Shown: positions 32,647 through 41,749, counted from the first letter of the stretch. The stretch: DNA of 52,542 nt from Chloroflexota bacterium (GCA_016866215.1 VGNE01000024.1:1-52542); one strand, 5' to 3'. Made by a program: numbers and translations. The notes: generated by a model not told the origin, from the letters alone.

Positions 32647-35481
32647 CTATTTCTTGCTTTTCTTTACAATCTTCTTCGCTTCCGTCTTCACAACTTTCTT
32701 GGCAACGGTTTTCTTCACAGCCTTCGGACGATATTTCAACGCGGCATGGGCCGCCGCCAAACGCGCAATCGGCACGCGGAACGGTGAGCAGGAGACATAG
32801 TTGTTGCCGATCATGTGACACCATTCAATTGAATCCGGGTCGCCGCCGTGTTCACCGCAGATGCCCACCTCAAGGTTCGGGCGGGTCTTGCGGCCCTCGT
32901 CAATTGCCCATTGCATGAGTTTGCCTACGCCGTCGCGGTCAATTGTCTGGAAGGGATTCTTGACGAGAATGCCCTGCTCCTGATACGTGATGAGAAAGTT
33001 GCGTTCGGCATCGTCGCGTGAATAGCCATAGGTCATTTGCGTAAGATCGTTCGTGCCAAAGGAGAAGAACTCCGCCTGATTCGCCACTTCCTGTGCAGTG
33101 ACTGCCGCGCGTGGAATCTCGATCATCGTGCCGAACTTATACTCAAACTTTATTCCTTTTTCCTGCATCACAGCGGATGCGATACGCAAGAGGCGCGGCT
33201 GGATCCATTCCAATTCCCTGACCGTGCCAGTCAGCGGGATCATCACTTCGGGTTTCACCACAACGCCGCGTTTCGTGCAATCTGCCGCAGCTTCAAAAAT
33301 GGCGCGAACTTGCATTTCCACGATCTCAGGCATCACAATGCTCAAGCGCACGCCGCGCAAGCCCATCATGGGATTTGATTCGTGCATTCCTTTGATTGCG
33401 GCAAGCAATTTCTCTTTTTCAGCGAGTCCCTGCCCTGACCCGAAGGGTGTCGAAGGATCGCCTTTGACGCGCATGGTAACCACTTCTTCAAATAGTTTTT
33501 CTTCGTCGGGCATGAATTCATGCAGAGGCGGGTCAATCAAACGGATGATGACAGGATAACCATTCATCGCCTCGAAGAGACCGTCAAAATCCTTGCGCTG
33601 ATGCGGGAGCAGTTCATTCAATGCGGCCGTGCGTTCCGCTGAAGAAACTGCGAGGATCATTTTCTGAACGATAGGCAAACGTTCGGGTTCAAAGAACATG
33701 TGCTCGGTGCGGCAAAGACCGATGCCCACCGCCCCGTAAGAGCGCGCGCGCCGCGCATCCTTCGGGTAATCTGCATTCGCCCAGACTTGTAATCCGCGGG
33801 TTGGCGAGCCTTTGGGAGCAACGCGCATATCTTTGCGCGCGCAGATTTCATCCGCCCATTTGAGCAAGGTCATCAATTCGACTTGTTCTTCAATCGAAGG
33901 TGTGGTCATGGGAATCCTGCCGACGAAGACATTTCCCGTTGTGCCATCCACAGAGATCCATTCGCCTTCTTTTACTACGGTCTCGCCGACATTCATCAAT
34001 CGTTTGTCAAGATCGATCTTGATCGCAGAAGCGCCCACGACACATGGGATACCGAACTGGCGAGCCACAACCGCTGCGTGAGATGTGGCGCCGCCTTCGC
34101 TGGTCAACACGCCTCTTGACGCGATCATGCCATGCACATCGTCCGGTTTGGTGAACGGACGCACCATGATGGTTTCCTGTGTATGTTCTTTCGCCATCTT
34201 CTCGGCAGTATCTGCATCAAAATAGACCCGACCAACAGCCGCGCCCGGAGAAGCGTTTACGCCTTTCGCGATCAATGTGCCAGTTTTCTCTGCTTCCTTT
34301 ATTGCTTCTTCATTAAACTGGGGATGTAAAAGCGTATCCACATTTTCAGGAGTGATACGCTCCACCGCTTCATCTTTCGTGATCAGCCCTTCTTTTGCCA
34401 TATCCACGGCGATCTTCACCGCGGCTTGCGCTGTGCGCTTGCCGTTACGGGTTTGTAACATCCACAATTTGCCGCGCTCGATGGTGAATTCAACATCCTG
34501 TATATCTTTATAATGTTTTTCCAATCTTGCGGCGATCTTCATGAATTCATCATAGGCTTTGGGCATGCGCTTCATCAACGTTTCAATTGGGTTTGTGTTA
34601 CGGATGCCCGCAACCACATCCTCGCCTTGCGCGTTGAATAGAAAATCGCCCAGCATCTTTTTATCACCGCTTGAAGGGTTGCGGGTAAACGCCACCCCTG
34701 TCGCTGAGTCTTCTCCCATGTTGCCGAAAGCCATCGTTTGAATATTGACTGCCGTTCCCAGATTATGTGAAATACCGGTCGCATTACGATAGTCAATGGC
34801 GCGTTTTCCATTCCAGGATTTGAAAACCGCCTCGGTTGCCAGTTCCAATTGTTTATACGGGTCCTGTGGAAAATCAATCCCCTGCACTTGCCTGATGACA
34901 GCCTTGAACGCATCAACAATGTGCATCCAGTCTTCGGCAGTCATATCCGTATCGAACTTATAGCCCTTCTTATTTTTATATTCCTTTAAGGGATGTTCAA
35001 AAGCTTCATCTGGAATCCCCAATACCACCGAGCCAAACATCTCCACCAGGCGGCGATATGAGTCGTACACAAAACGCGCGTTCCCTGTCAACTTGACCAT
35101 GCCGGCGGCAGTCATATCTGTCAATCCCAGATTCAAGACCGTATCCATCATACCCGGCATGGAGAACTTGGCACCGGAACGGCAGGAAACCAATAATGGA
35201 TTCTTTGGATCGCCAAATTTTTTACCTGTTTTCCTTTCAACTTCCATCAATGCTCTGAGTTCCTGTTCCCATAGCCCCGCAGGAAATTTCCCCAATTTTT
35301 GATATGCGTTACATGCTTCGGTTGTCACAGTAAAAAACGGTGGGACTGGCACACCCGCTCGCGTCATATCCAACAAACCCGAGCCTTTGCCACCCACCAA
35401 GGCTTTCACTGCATCCCACGAACCCAGGGCAACTTTCTCAACCTCTTTTACTTCATTGAATAAATAGACCCATTTTTTCAT
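32647..35481 (-). CDS. ppdK: Pyruvate, phosphate dikinase
   Basis: 944-aa enzyme interconverting pyruvate + ATP + phosphate and phosphoenolpyruvate + AMP + pyrophosphate. Nucleotide-binding N-terminal part: GGKGSGLLDMTRAGVPVPPF, ARFVYDSYRRLVEMFG, GEDSATGVAFTRNPSSGDK. Central phosphohistidine domain: GGATSHAAVVARQFGIP (His near 466). C-terminal PEP/pyruvate barrel ending in the catalytic NNYVSCSPFRVP (Cys near 893). The usual length is about 875-890. The excess is a Lys-rich tail (about 920-944) and a repeat-derived insert near 678-692 (STPFGSGQG). Ribosome site TGGAGGC precedes the ATG. It fits gluconeogenic or pyrophosphate-based glycolytic metabolism with the class I aldolase. Confidence 0.95.
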   Translation of the reverse strand: MKKWVYLFNEVKEVEKVALGSWDAVKALVGGKGSGLLDMTRAGVPVPPFFTVTTEACNAYQKLGKFPAGLWEQELRALMEVERKTGKKFGDPKNPLLVSCRSGAKFSMPGMMDTVLNLGLTDMTAAGMVKLTGNARFVYDSYRRLVEMFGSVVLGIPDEAFEHPLKEYKNKKGYKFDTDMTAEDWMHIVDAFKAVIRQVQGIDFPQDPYKQLELATEAVFKSWNGKRAIDYRNATGISHNLGTAVNIQTMAFGNMGEDSATGVAFTRNPSSGDKKMLGDFLFNAQGEDVVAGIRNTNPIETLMKRMPKAYDEFMKIAARLEKHYKDIQDVEFTIERGKLWMLQTRNGKRTAQAAVKIAVDMAKEGLITKDEAVERITPENVDTLLHPQFNEEAIKEAEKTGTLIAKGVNASPGAAVGRVYFDADTAEKMAKEHTQETIMVRPFTKPDDVHGMIASRGVLTSEGGATSHAAVVARQFGIPCVVGASAIKIDLDKRLMNVGETVVKEGEWISVDGTTGNVFVGRIPMTTPSIEEQVELMTLLKWADEICARKDMRVAPKGSPTRGLQVWANADYPKDARRARSYGAVGIGLCRTEHMFFEPERLPIVQKMILAVSSAERTAALNELLPHQRKDFDGLFEAMNGYPVIIRLIDPPLHEFMPDEEKLFEEVVTMRVKGDPSTPFGSGQGLAEKEKLLAAIKGMHESNPMMGLRGVRLSIVMPEIVEMQVRAIFEAAADCTKRGVVVKPEVMIPLTGTVRELEWIQPRLLRIASAVMQEKGIKFEYKFGTMIEIPRAAVTAQEVANQAEFFSFGTNDLTQMTYGYSRDDAERNFLITYQEQGILVKNPFQTIDRDGVGKLMQWAIDEGRKTRPNLEVGICGEHGGDPDSIEWCHMIGNNYVSCSPFRVPIARLAAAHAALKYRPKAVKKTVAKKVVKTEAKKIVKKSKK
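33424..33448. repeat. In-gene repeat of ppdK, CTTCGACACCCTTCGGG type
   Basis: On the minus strand CCTTCGACACCCTTCGGGTC, read as the STPFGSGQG insert. Word-level similarity to the yqeB repeat (CCTTCGGGCACGATGTCGAA). Confidence 0.5.
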
Positions 35482-35670
35482 AATGCCTCCAGCAAGGATT
35501 AAATTATTTTCACATATTGATTGTGAAATATTTTACCAAAAACGGTCTAAATTCCATATGACAAATATCACCAGAACAACGGATTTCAATCCACTGTTTT
35601 ATAAATTATTCAAGTCAAGTTGTAAACCCATTGCAATGTACAGTTTGATATAAATCAGGGATAATACGGT

Positions 35671-36105
35671 ATGGAAAAAAGTATGTCAACTAGAATCCTT
35701 GTAATTGATGATGACCTGGCAATCACAGAATTAATGAGCATTTTGCTCAAAACGTACGGCTTTGAAGTATTTACAACCAACATCAGCGTCGAGGGTGTTA
35801 AATTGGTTGAGGAAAAAAGACCCAGTGTTGTGCTTCTTGATCTGATGATGCCAGATATGGATGGATGGCAGGTCTGCAAAGCTGTCCGCAAATTCAGCAA
35901 GGTGCCTATCCTTATTCATTCAGCTATCAACGATCCGGGCATGGTTGCCAGTGTTTTGGATGCTGGCGCGGATGGTTTTCTTGTCAAACCTGTGCCCAGC
36001 AGTGTGATTGTCGCACATATCCGAAAGATGGTCAGGCAGACGGGCGCGCTGGATACATCCGTGCTAAAAAATAATGGCACACAGCCTCTTCGATCCCAAC
36101 TTTAG
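35671..36105 (+). CDS. Response regulator, receiver domain only
   Basis: 144-aa protein made of one CheY-like receiver domain. The acidic pair in LVIDDD, the phosphoacceptor Asp in VVLLDLMMPDMDGW, the switch Ser in LIHSAIND and the Lys in FLVKPVPSS are all in place. There is no output domain, so it acts through protein contact or phosphotransfer. No kinase gene is nearby. The ATG at 35671 has AGGGA about 9 bases upstream; the ATG four codons on is an alternative. It diverges from ppdK and is followed by two hairpins. Confidence 0.9.
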   Translation: MEKSMSTRILVIDDDLAITELMSILLKTYGFEVFTTNISVEGVKLVEEKRPSVVLLDLMMPDMDGWQVCKAVRKFSKVPILIHSAINDPGMVASVLDAGADGFLVKPVPSSVIVAHIRKMVRQTGALDTSVLKNNGTQPLRSQL

Positions 36106-36127
36106 CCTTTAGTCTTGCTCACGAAGT

Positions 36128-36212
36128 CCCGATTTTTTTTCGGGAGAAATAGCCTGTTTCTGTTTAAGAAATAATGCCCGCCACTTTCGCAAAGCGAGTG
36201 ACGGGCATTATT
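36128..36212. terminator. Terminator hairpins after the response regulator
   Basis: CCCGA-T8-TCGGG (36128-36144), then a stronger hairpin with arms AATAATGCCCG (36170-36180) and CGGGCATTATT (36202-36212), which carries ATTATT on both sides and may act both ways. Confidence 0.65.
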
Positions 36213-36295
36213 ATTTCACTTCAACATTTTCAATGCACTGGAAGTTTCCAACGCAAACTCCATCATCGGCATATGACCCGCGCCTTTCAACTTTC

Positions 36296-36832
36296 TCATT
36301 TCCACTTTACATCTACTTTTAATTTACTGCCCAATTTTGATTTATAAAAAATATGACCGTGATCCCGCCCGAATTCATACACGCGGCGGGTGATGTCCAC
36401 GTCTGCTTTGCAGTATTCGGCGACTTTGTCGAATTCACCCGCGCGGAACCATTCCACTGATTGCACGCCGTCTGCTGTTTTAGTCAGGCCGAGGCTGGCA
36501 CTTGCAACGCTATCAAGGCTGATGCAAAAGCCAAGGATCTTATGCAGGTCAAAGAGCAGGTCAAGGGTGGGGAGAGAGGCAAAGCGTGTTTCAGGCGCAT
36601 ACGGTTGAAGTACTCGATAATCAAATCCGCGCAGGTTGAATCCAATCACCTTTGTTGCTGATTTCAATTCTTCGATCAAAGCAGGGACATCCTTTTCCCA
36701 GTAGACTGAAAAATCATTGGTTTGTATTGACCATGTCACGCCGCAGGCAACGCGAAGTTTTTCGATATTTTCACGCCCGCCAACATCTTGAAATAAGTTT
36801 TGCGTTTCCAGATCAAAGAATACATAGTTCAT
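36296..36832 (-). CDS. Predicted 3'-5' exonuclease, RNase H-like (DEDD)
   Basis: 178-aa protein with the DEDD exonuclease motifs: YVFFDLETQN (Asp7, Glu9), VIGFNLRGFDYRVL with the second Asp, and AEYCKADVDITRRVYEF with the last Asp. This is the YprB-like RNase H-fold group, often fused to DEAD-box helicases or SF1 proteins; here it stands alone. Substrate (RNA or DNA) unknown. The gene is followed on its own strand by a hairpin at 36170-36212. Upstream is a repeat-rich gap. Confidence 0.78.
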   Translation of the reverse strand: MNYVFFDLETQNLFQDVGGRENIEKLRVACGVTWSIQTNDFSVYWEKDVPALIEELKSATKVIGFNLRGFDYRVLQPYAPETRFASLPTLDLLFDLHKILGFCISLDSVASASLGLTKTADGVQSVEWFRAGEFDKVAEYCKADVDITRRVYEFGRDHGHIFYKSKLGSKLKVDVKWK

Positions 36833-36873
36833 GATTCACCTATCTTCAGTAGATCGCGAAAACCTCGCGTAGA

Positions 36874-36891
36874 TTGCGCTCTCTAGCGCAA
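36874..36891. repeat. Short hairpin
   Basis: TTGCGCT/AGCGCAA, 7-bp stem with a 4-base loop, between the exonuclease and cca genes. Confidence 0.45.
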
Positions 36892-36949
36892 CGCTTTGCG
36901 TGGCGTAAGAGAACGCCAATTACGCGCTTTCGTGAAGTACTGATCTTTT

Positions 36950-37053
36950 TTAACACAAAGGTCACGAAGCGCACAAAGTATACAAAGGTTTAAGATTTCC
37001 TTTGTGTTCCTTTGGGGACACTTCGGCAGGCTCAGTGCAGGCTTTGTGTTTAA
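36950..37053. repeat. Palindromic element at the end of cca
   Basis: TTAACACAAAG (36950-36960) and CTTTGTGTTTAA (37042-37053), with internal ACAAAG/CTTTGT words and a CTTCGGCAGGCTCAG repeat. The cca stop codon lies in its right edge. Confidence 0.6.
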
Positions 37054-38711
37054 GCAATCTTTGCAAGTTCTTCGCGTGCAAATAACAATGCCTGTTCGCG
37101 ATTCTCGATTTTGCCTGCGGCTTGATTCTCACGAATGGATTCCAGCAACTGACCAACGACAGGACCCGGCCTGAGGTTTAATTCCTTCATCAATTCATAC
37201 CCATCCAGCAAACGCGGCGGAGCAACGACTTCTTCGGGCCGTTCCCAGTAATTCTCCAGCAGAATGCGGGCAAGATCAAGATAGGCAGTCCATGTTTCAA
37301 TTGTAAGTTCGTTGGCGCGCGTGGCACGCAGATCGGCCAAACCGAGCAGGATCAAGTCAATGCCTGCCCTGCCGCTATCGCGGAAGAAGCGGTAAATGGC
37401 TTTGCGTGAGGGTGTTTGTTTGTCAAATTCCATGCGGCTGGCAAACGAATGAATCCGCATGTGATGTTTGATGATGGCGTGTAATCGTTCAATCTCATCA
37501 TTACTGAGGTTGAAAGCCTGCGCGCGCTGCGCGGCCGCCTCCGCTCCTTTCACATCATGATCAAAAAAGCGAATGCGACCGGTTTCATCAATCGTTTTTG
37601 TTTCAGGTTTACACACGTCGTGATACAGCGCGGCAAAGAAAAGCAGGGAACGATGGGAACGATCCACATTCAAAGGCACGGCAAAATGATCTCCGATTTG
37701 CTGGCGGAAGCGCCCCAAACGCAAGCCAAGCAGACCGGTGAACATGTCGTTCGTTTTTTCCGCATCATACCCGACGCGCAAACCGGAAATGACTTGATCG
37801 AGGTGATCCAACACAGCCAGGGTATGCGTCCAGACATCGTAGACATGCGGCGGGGATTGCTCCACGCCTTTCATGGCAAGCAGTTCAGGCATAAAGTGAG
37901 AAAGAGCGCCGAGCATCTCCAGCGCGCGGATGGATGTGCTTGCTTTTGGCCCGTTAAGGATCTTGAAAATTTCATCCCGCAGACGCTCCGGGGAAATATG
38001 TTCTATCTGGCTAACGGCCTGCTTCATCAATTCACGTGTGTTCTTCTCTATCTTGAATCCAAATGCCGCGGCTTGCCGAACGCCCCTTAAAATACGGACG
38101 GGGTCGTCTGATAATGAAGTTGGTGAGCAGGCGCGGATGACCTTGGCGTGAATGTCGTTTGCGCCGTCCATGGGGTCTATGATCGTGTTATCGCGCAGAT
38201 TGTAGGCAATCGCGTTGATGGTGAAATCGCGGGCGCGCAGGTCTTCCTCTAAGTTTGTGCCGCGATAGGTGGCGAAATCAAGGAAGATACGCTTGCCATC
38301 TTGATCGGTTAGAATGACACGGCCTGTGTCGCGTTCATCGTCCAGAGGCATGAAGGCTGCGCCGAGACTGTTGGCTACTTTCCGAGCGACGGAAATGCCA
38401 TTCGAGGGCAGGGCAAAATCAAAGTCCGGTGCGAGGCGGGAAGTTAATAGGTCACGCACTGCGCCACCGACAAGGTATATTTCCTGATCGGCAGGCAATG
38501 CGTCTTTTATTTTATCTATTAAAGGAGAAAAGGAAAAAGGGAGAGGCATAAAAATGATCTCTGGTTTTTCTTTATAGCGGCTGGACTGTGATGCGCGCAA
38601 AGCCTGTTCGGGTGTGCCGCCTTGCGCTATGACACGTCCGCGCACAAGAGCCACCCAACGACCTGCATAGGACGAATGGAGTCTTTCAGGATTGACAGGC
38701 GCTTGGTCCAT
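37050..38711 (-). CDS. cca: CCA-adding tRNA nucleotidyltransferase family protein with N-terminal extension
   Basis: 553-aa class II nucleotidyltransferase that adds or repairs the CCA end of tRNA, or polyadenylates RNA. The N-terminal ~50 residues (SYAGRWVALVRGRVIAQG) form a small DUF5678-like domain. The catalytic head has YLVGGAVRDLLTSR and DFDFAL, then RARDFTINAIAYNL and DPVRILRGVRQAAAFGF. An HD domain follows (FFAALYHDVCKPETK, IKHHMRIHSF), as in multifunctional CCA enzymes. It follows hpt by 24 bases. The stop codon lies at the edge of a palindromic element. Confidence 0.9.
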   Translation of the reverse strand: MDQAPVNPERLHSSYAGRWVALVRGRVIAQGGTPEQALRASQSSRYKEKPEIIFMPLPFSFSPLIDKIKDALPADQEIYLVGGAVRDLLTSRLAPDFDFALPSNGISVARKVANSLGAAFMPLDDERDTGRVILTDQDGKRIFLDFATYRGTNLEEDLRARDFTINAIAYNLRDNTIIDPMDGANDIHAKVIRACSPTSLSDDPVRILRGVRQAAAFGFKIEKNTRELMKQAVSQIEHISPERLRDEIFKILNGPKASTSIRALEMLGALSHFMPELLAMKGVEQSPPHVYDVWTHTLAVLDHLDQVISGLRVGYDAEKTNDMFTGLLGLRLGRFRQQIGDHFAVPLNVDRSHRSLLFFAALYHDVCKPETKTIDETGRIRFFDHDVKGAEAAAQRAQAFNLSNDEIERLHAIIKHHMRIHSFASRMEFDKQTPSRKAIYRFFRDSGRAGIDLILLGLADLRATRANELTIETWTAYLDLARILLENYWERPEEVVAPPRLLDGYELMKELNLRPGPVVGQLLESIRENQAAGKIENREQALLFAREELAKIA

Positions 38712-38735
38712 ATTGATCCCCAGCCAGATGAATCA

Positions 38736-39293
38736 TCAAGAGGTTGGTTTGTATTTATTCAGGTCAACCACGCCGACGAAAGGCAGGTTGCGATAATACT
38801 CGTCCAGGTCCAGCCCATAACCAAATACAAATTTATTCGGAATGGTGAATCCAAGATAATGAATAGGGACATGCGCTTCGCGTCTTTCGGGTTTATCGAG
38901 CAGCGCACAAACTTTCAAGGTCTTTGGCTGGCGGGTTTCGAGCATTTGCAAGACGGCGGAGATGGTATGTCCGCTATCTACAATATCTTCAACCAACAGA
39001 ACATTCCTGCCGCGAATATCCGTTTGCAGATCGAGAGTGACACGCGCAGAGCCTGCCGTTTCACGCCTGCCCACGCCATAAGCTGAGACCGCCATGAAAT
39101 CCATCATATGTGGAATGGTAATTTGCCGGCTGAGGTCAACCATGAACGACACGCCGCCGCGCAAAATGCAAATCAGCAAAAGGTCTTCAGCGGAATAATC
39201 CTTGCTGATCTGAGTACCCAATTCTTTGACGCGCGCCTGGAGGATGTCTGCATCTATTAAAATTTCAGCTAGTACATCTTTGTAGTCTTGCAT
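38736..39293 (-). CDS. hpt: Hypoxanthine phosphoribosyltransferase
   Basis: 185-aa purine salvage enzyme making IMP or GMP from hypoxanthine or guanine and PRPP. The PRPP motif VLLVEDIVDSGHTI, the ILRGGVSFMVDL loop, and the C-terminal FVFGYGLDLDEYYRNLPFVG are all typical. The ATG at 39293 was chosen because upstream in-frame residues (VYIYTGTHVDRYTG) are encoded by the repeat at 39304-39366. It lies between tdk and cca on the minus strand. Confidence 0.93.
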   Translation of the reverse strand: MQDYKDVLAEILIDADILQARVKELGTQISKDYSAEDLLLICILRGGVSFMVDLSRQITIPHMMDFMAVSAYGVGRRETAGSARVTLDLQTDIRGRNVLLVEDIVDSGHTISAVLQMLETRQPKTLKVCALLDKPERREAHVPIHYLGFTIPNKFVFGYGLDLDEYYRNLPFVGVVDLNKYKPTS

Positions 39294-39303
39294 ACATTTA
39301 TTT

Positions 39304-39366
39304 CCTGTGTACCTGTCTACGTGTGTACCTGTGTAAATGTAAACAGGTAGACACGTAAACACGTAG
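39304..39366. repeat. Palindromic repeat, GTAAACAGGTAGACA family
   Basis: CTGTGTACCTGTCTACGTGT facing GTAAACAGGTAGACACG. Same family as 16570-16645. Fills the gap between tdk and hpt. Confidence 0.7.
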
Positions 39367-39373
39367 AAAAGAA

Positions 39374-39943
39374 TTAGCGCGGAACCTCGTGATGCTGACG
39401 GCAACGCGCTTCATATAATTCGGATGCGCCGACGATCACGATCGGCTCATCATAACGGGCTGGCTTGCCATTGACCAGGCGCTGGGTCCGGGAGGCATTA
39501 TCGCCACAGACCATGCAAATGGCATGCAGTTTCAAGACATCCTCCGCTTCAGCCATCAGGGTCGGCATGGAACCAAATGGTTCACCCCGAAAATCAGTAT
39601 CCAGGCCGGCGACGATCACCCGCACGTCACGCGAGACCAATTCCCGGGCGACAGTCACCACTTCGGGGTCAAAGAATTGCGCTTCGTCTATGCCGACAAC
39701 GGTTGTGTCTTTATCAAGTTTCGAACGAATGTCTGCGGCTTTTTCAACGGGAATGGCTTCAAAAGTGGAGCCGGTGTGGGAAGCCACTTTTTCAATCGTA
39801 TAACGCACGTCAACGGCGGGCTTGAACACCTGAACTTTTTGCTTGGCAATGGTTGCTCTCACAAGCCTGCGGATCAATTCATCCGTCTTGCCGCTGAACA
39901 TTGAACCACAGATAACTTCAATCAAACCATGGGTATGCTTCAT
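39374..39943 (-). CDS. tdk: Thymidine kinase
   Basis: 189-aa type II thymidine kinase that phosphorylates thymidine to dTMP. P-loop [14 protein letters not shown] (about 13-26), Walker B-like [11 protein letters not shown] (about 81-91), lasso region with the zinc-binding [11 protein letters not shown] and the final CRQHH. Length is normal. It is the first gene after the rpmE terminator and is followed by hpt, giving a nucleoside/base salvage pair. Confidence 0.95.
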   Translation of the reverse strand: MKHTHGLIEVICGSMFSGKTDELIRRLVRATIAKQKVQVFKPAVDVRYTIEKVASHTGSTFEAIPVEKAADIRSKLDKDTTVVGIDEAQFFDPEVVTVARELVSRDVRVIVAGLDTDFRGEPFGSMPTLMAEAEDVLKLHAICMVCGDNASRTQRLVNGKPARYDEPIVIVGASELYEARCRQHHEVPR

Positions 39944-39952
39944 TCAAATTCT

Positions 39953-40034
39953 CCCAAACTCCCTCACCCTATTCCTCTCCCAAAGGGAGAGGGGACTCCC
40001 TTCCCCTTTCGGGGGAAGGGCTGGGGACGAAGGC
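39953..40034. repeat. Intergenic palindromic element, CCCTCACCC family
   Basis: CCCTCACCCTATTCCTCTCC, then CTTCCCCTTTCGGGGGAAGG, then GGGACGAAGGCG. Very close to 9823-9896. Confidence 0.8.
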
Positions 40035-40041
40035 GAATTAT

Positions 40042-40074
40042 GAAAACAGGCAGACGCTTTATGCATCTGCCTGT
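40042..40074 (-). terminator. Terminator of the rplU-rpmA-rpmE operon
   Basis: Perfect 9-bp stem ACAGGCAGA/TCTGCCTGT (40046-40054 and 40066-40074), 11-base loop, followed on the minus strand by TTT. Lies 54 bases past the rpmE stop. Confidence 0.75.
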
Positions 40075-40127
40075 CTAGTTTACCTGAGAAACCTTTCTCT
40101 GACAAAGTTCCTGCAAAGGAAAAAAAC

Positions 40128-40634
40128 CTACTTGCCTGCTTCAGGCTCAGCGGCTTTTTCGGATTTACGAGACTTGAGCACTTCCGGAATTTCAAAGCCC
40201 AGGGAGCGAAGTTTCTTCTTGGCCGCAGTCAATGAAGATTGGCCAAAGCCAGCGATCTCCAGCAAAGAGGCATCCCCTTCGGCGAGTTTTGCTGTGATCT
40301 GCCCAAAGGTCAAAACGCCGGCTTTCTTGAGTGCATCCAATGCGCGAGGTGCGAGGCCGAGGTCGTCAATCGAGCGGTCTGGAGAAGTCAATGACTCTTC
40401 CTTGGTTTTTTGCTGTTCTACATAGGTCTGGCGGGCGGAAAGTTTCTTGTAGAAGCGGTCCACCTGACCTTCAACATCAAGAAGTCTGGAGGACTCGCCC
40501 GTAAAGAACGGGTGGCAATTCGAACATACGTCAATGCGCAATTCCTTTTTTGTGGAAGTGGTCACCCATGTTTTGCCACAGGAAGCGCACGAGACGTTCG
40601 CTTCATAAACTGTAGGATGGATTTCTGCTTTCAT
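40128..40634 (-). CDS. rpmE: Ribosomal protein bL31 fused to a helix-hairpin-helix domain like the RNA polymerase alpha C-terminus
   Basis: 168 aa. Residues 1-70 are bL31 of the zinc type: [30 protein letters not shown] (four Cys) and the end VDRFYKK. After a short linker, residues about 88-152 ([61 protein letters not shown]) match the RpoA C-terminal domain pattern (two helix-hairpin-helix motifs). Ordinary bL31 is 66-90 aa. A charged tail ends the protein. The start follows the rpmA stop by 1 base. The domain may add RNA or DNA binding; this is inference. Confidence 0.88.
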   Translation of the reverse strand: MKAEIHPTVYEANVSCASCGKTWVTTSTKKELRIDVCSNCHPFFTGESSRLLDVEGQVDRFYKKLSARQTYVEQQKTKEESLTSPDRSIDDLGLAPRALDALKKAGVLTFGQITAKLAEGDASLLEIAGFGQSSLTAAKKKLRSLGFEIPEVLKSRKSEKAAEPEAGK

Positions 40635-40635
40635 C

Positions 40636-40896
40636 TTATTCGACCTCAGCGGGGACGATATTGACACGCTTGCGGCCATGCACAACATCGAACACCACGA
40701 TCCCATCCGCAATCGCGAACAAGGTATCATCTTTTCCAACCAATACATTAATGCCTGGCTTGATCCTGGTACCGCGTTGGCGCACAAGAATATTGCCGGA
40801 AAGAACAAATTGACCGGCATAACGCTTTACACCCAGGCGCTGGGCATTACTGTCACGGCCGTTGCGGGTTGATCCGCCACCTGTTTTATGTGCCAT
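40636..40896 (-). CDS. rpmA: Ribosomal protein bL27
   Basis: 86-aa large-subunit protein whose N-terminus reaches the peptidyl transferase centre. [40 protein letters not shown] and [16 protein letters not shown] are standard. It begins AHKTGGG directly, so no N-terminal cleavage extension of the Firmicutes type is present. It lies 11 bases after rplU and one base before rpmE. Confidence 0.97.
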   Translation of the reverse strand: MAHKTGGGSTRNGRDSNAQRLGVKRYAGQFVLSGNILVRQRGTRIKPGINVLVGKDDTLFAIADGIVVFDVVHGRKRVNIVPAEVE

Positions 40897-40907
40897 TTCT
40901 ACCTCAC

Positions 40908-41477
40908 TTACTTCTTTACAGTCTTCTTGTTTGCAGACGACTTGGAAGGCGATTTTTTTGCTGCCGCAGGCTTCTTCGCCGGTGCTTTTTCAGACTTCTT
41001 CACGGGCGCTTTTTCAGACTTCTTCCCCTTCGGGGACGATGTAGCCGCTTCTTTCGGCGCCCTGGCCTGCTTCTTGACCTTGGCAGCTTCCTTCACCTCG
41101 GCCGCTTCGGCTTTTTCAAGCGTGACTGCGATTTCTTTCCTGGCAACTTTGCGTTCTTCACCAGGCTTGCCAATGAAATCGATCATCAAACGCGTATATT
41201 GATGACGATGCCCACCCCTAACGCGGATGCGCTTCTTGGGGCGATATTTTTTAGAGGTAACCTTGGGGCCTTTGACGTGTTCCACAACTGTGGCAGAGAC
41301 CTTGATCTCACCTACTGTGGGAGTTCCAACCATGACCACGTCTTCGTCAATCATCAGGAAGACACGTTCAAAATCGAACTTTTTGCCTGCTTCAGAGGCA
41401 AGGCGATCCACATCAATCGTGGAGCCTTCGACGACACGGTATTGTTTGCCGCCACTTTCAACAACAGCTGTTCTCAT
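40908..41477 (-). CDS. rplU: Ribosomal protein bL21 with a long Lys/Ala-rich tail
   Basis: 189 aa. Residues 1-103 are normal bL21 ([34 protein letters not shown]-like region, [20 protein letters not shown]). Residues about 104-189 are an extension of Lys, Ala, Pro and Glu ([20 protein letters not shown]), probably disordered and RNA-binding. A typical bL21 has about 103 residues. First gene of the rplU-rpmA-rpmE operon, with a strong promoter and a structured leader. Confidence 0.95.
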   Translation of the reverse strand: MRTAVVESGGKQYRVVEGSTIDVDRLASEAGKKFDFERVFLMIDEDVVMVGTPTVGEIKVSATVVEHVKGPKVTSKKYRPKKRIRVRGGHRHQYTRLMIDFIGKPGEERKVARKEIAVTLEKAEAAEVKEAAKVKKQARAPKEAATSSPKGKKSEKAPVKKSEKAPAKKPAAAKKSPSKSSANKKTVKK

Positions 41478-41626
41478 TACTTATGATCTCCAGTCATTCA
41501 CTTCGCCGCGCGTTCCGCGGACCCTTACACCCATTCAATGAACTCAGAGCAGGTCTACGCCGAACTGTGGGGAAGCTGGGTTATTTACAAGCAACTGCCC
41601 CGGTTCTAACCTCCGGGGCTGAAGCG
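41478..41626 (-). ncRNA. Leader RNA of the rplU operon
   Basis: About 150 transcribed bases before rplU. A 7-bp GC hairpin GCCCCGG/CCGGGGC (41597-41603 and 41613-41619) lies just after the start of transcription, and a second stem CCGCG/CGCGG (41506-41510 and 41516-41520) lies near the gene. Ribosomal protein operons often carry such autoregulatory leaders; no T-run follows, so translational control is likelier than attenuation. Confidence 0.4.
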
Positions 41627-41632
41627 AACGAT

Positions 41633-41662
41633 ATTATACATGTGAGGGGGTACACCTGTCAA
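41633..41662 (-). promoter_or_regulatory. Consensus sigma-70-type promoter of the rplU operon
   Basis: On the minus strand TTGACA (41662-41657), 18-base spacer, TATAAT (41638-41633): both boxes match the consensus exactly. Confidence 0.85.
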
Positions 41663-41720
41663 CGGTTTTCGAGTGGAAAATTATCGAAGAGTCGCCCTCC
41701 TGTTTCCAACCACGACATCG

Positions 41721-41749
41721 TTGACAAGACTGTTTTTTCACTGTATCCT
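41721..41749 (+). promoter_or_regulatory. Promoter of the dienelactone hydrolase gene
   Basis: Perfect TTGACA (41721-41726), 17-base spacer, TATCCT (41744-41749). Diverges from the rplU promoter. Confidence 0.65.

Noticed and set aside
33037-34741. Plus-strand frames within ppdK
   Set aside because: They are antisense to a complete, well-conserved PpdK and show no protein family.
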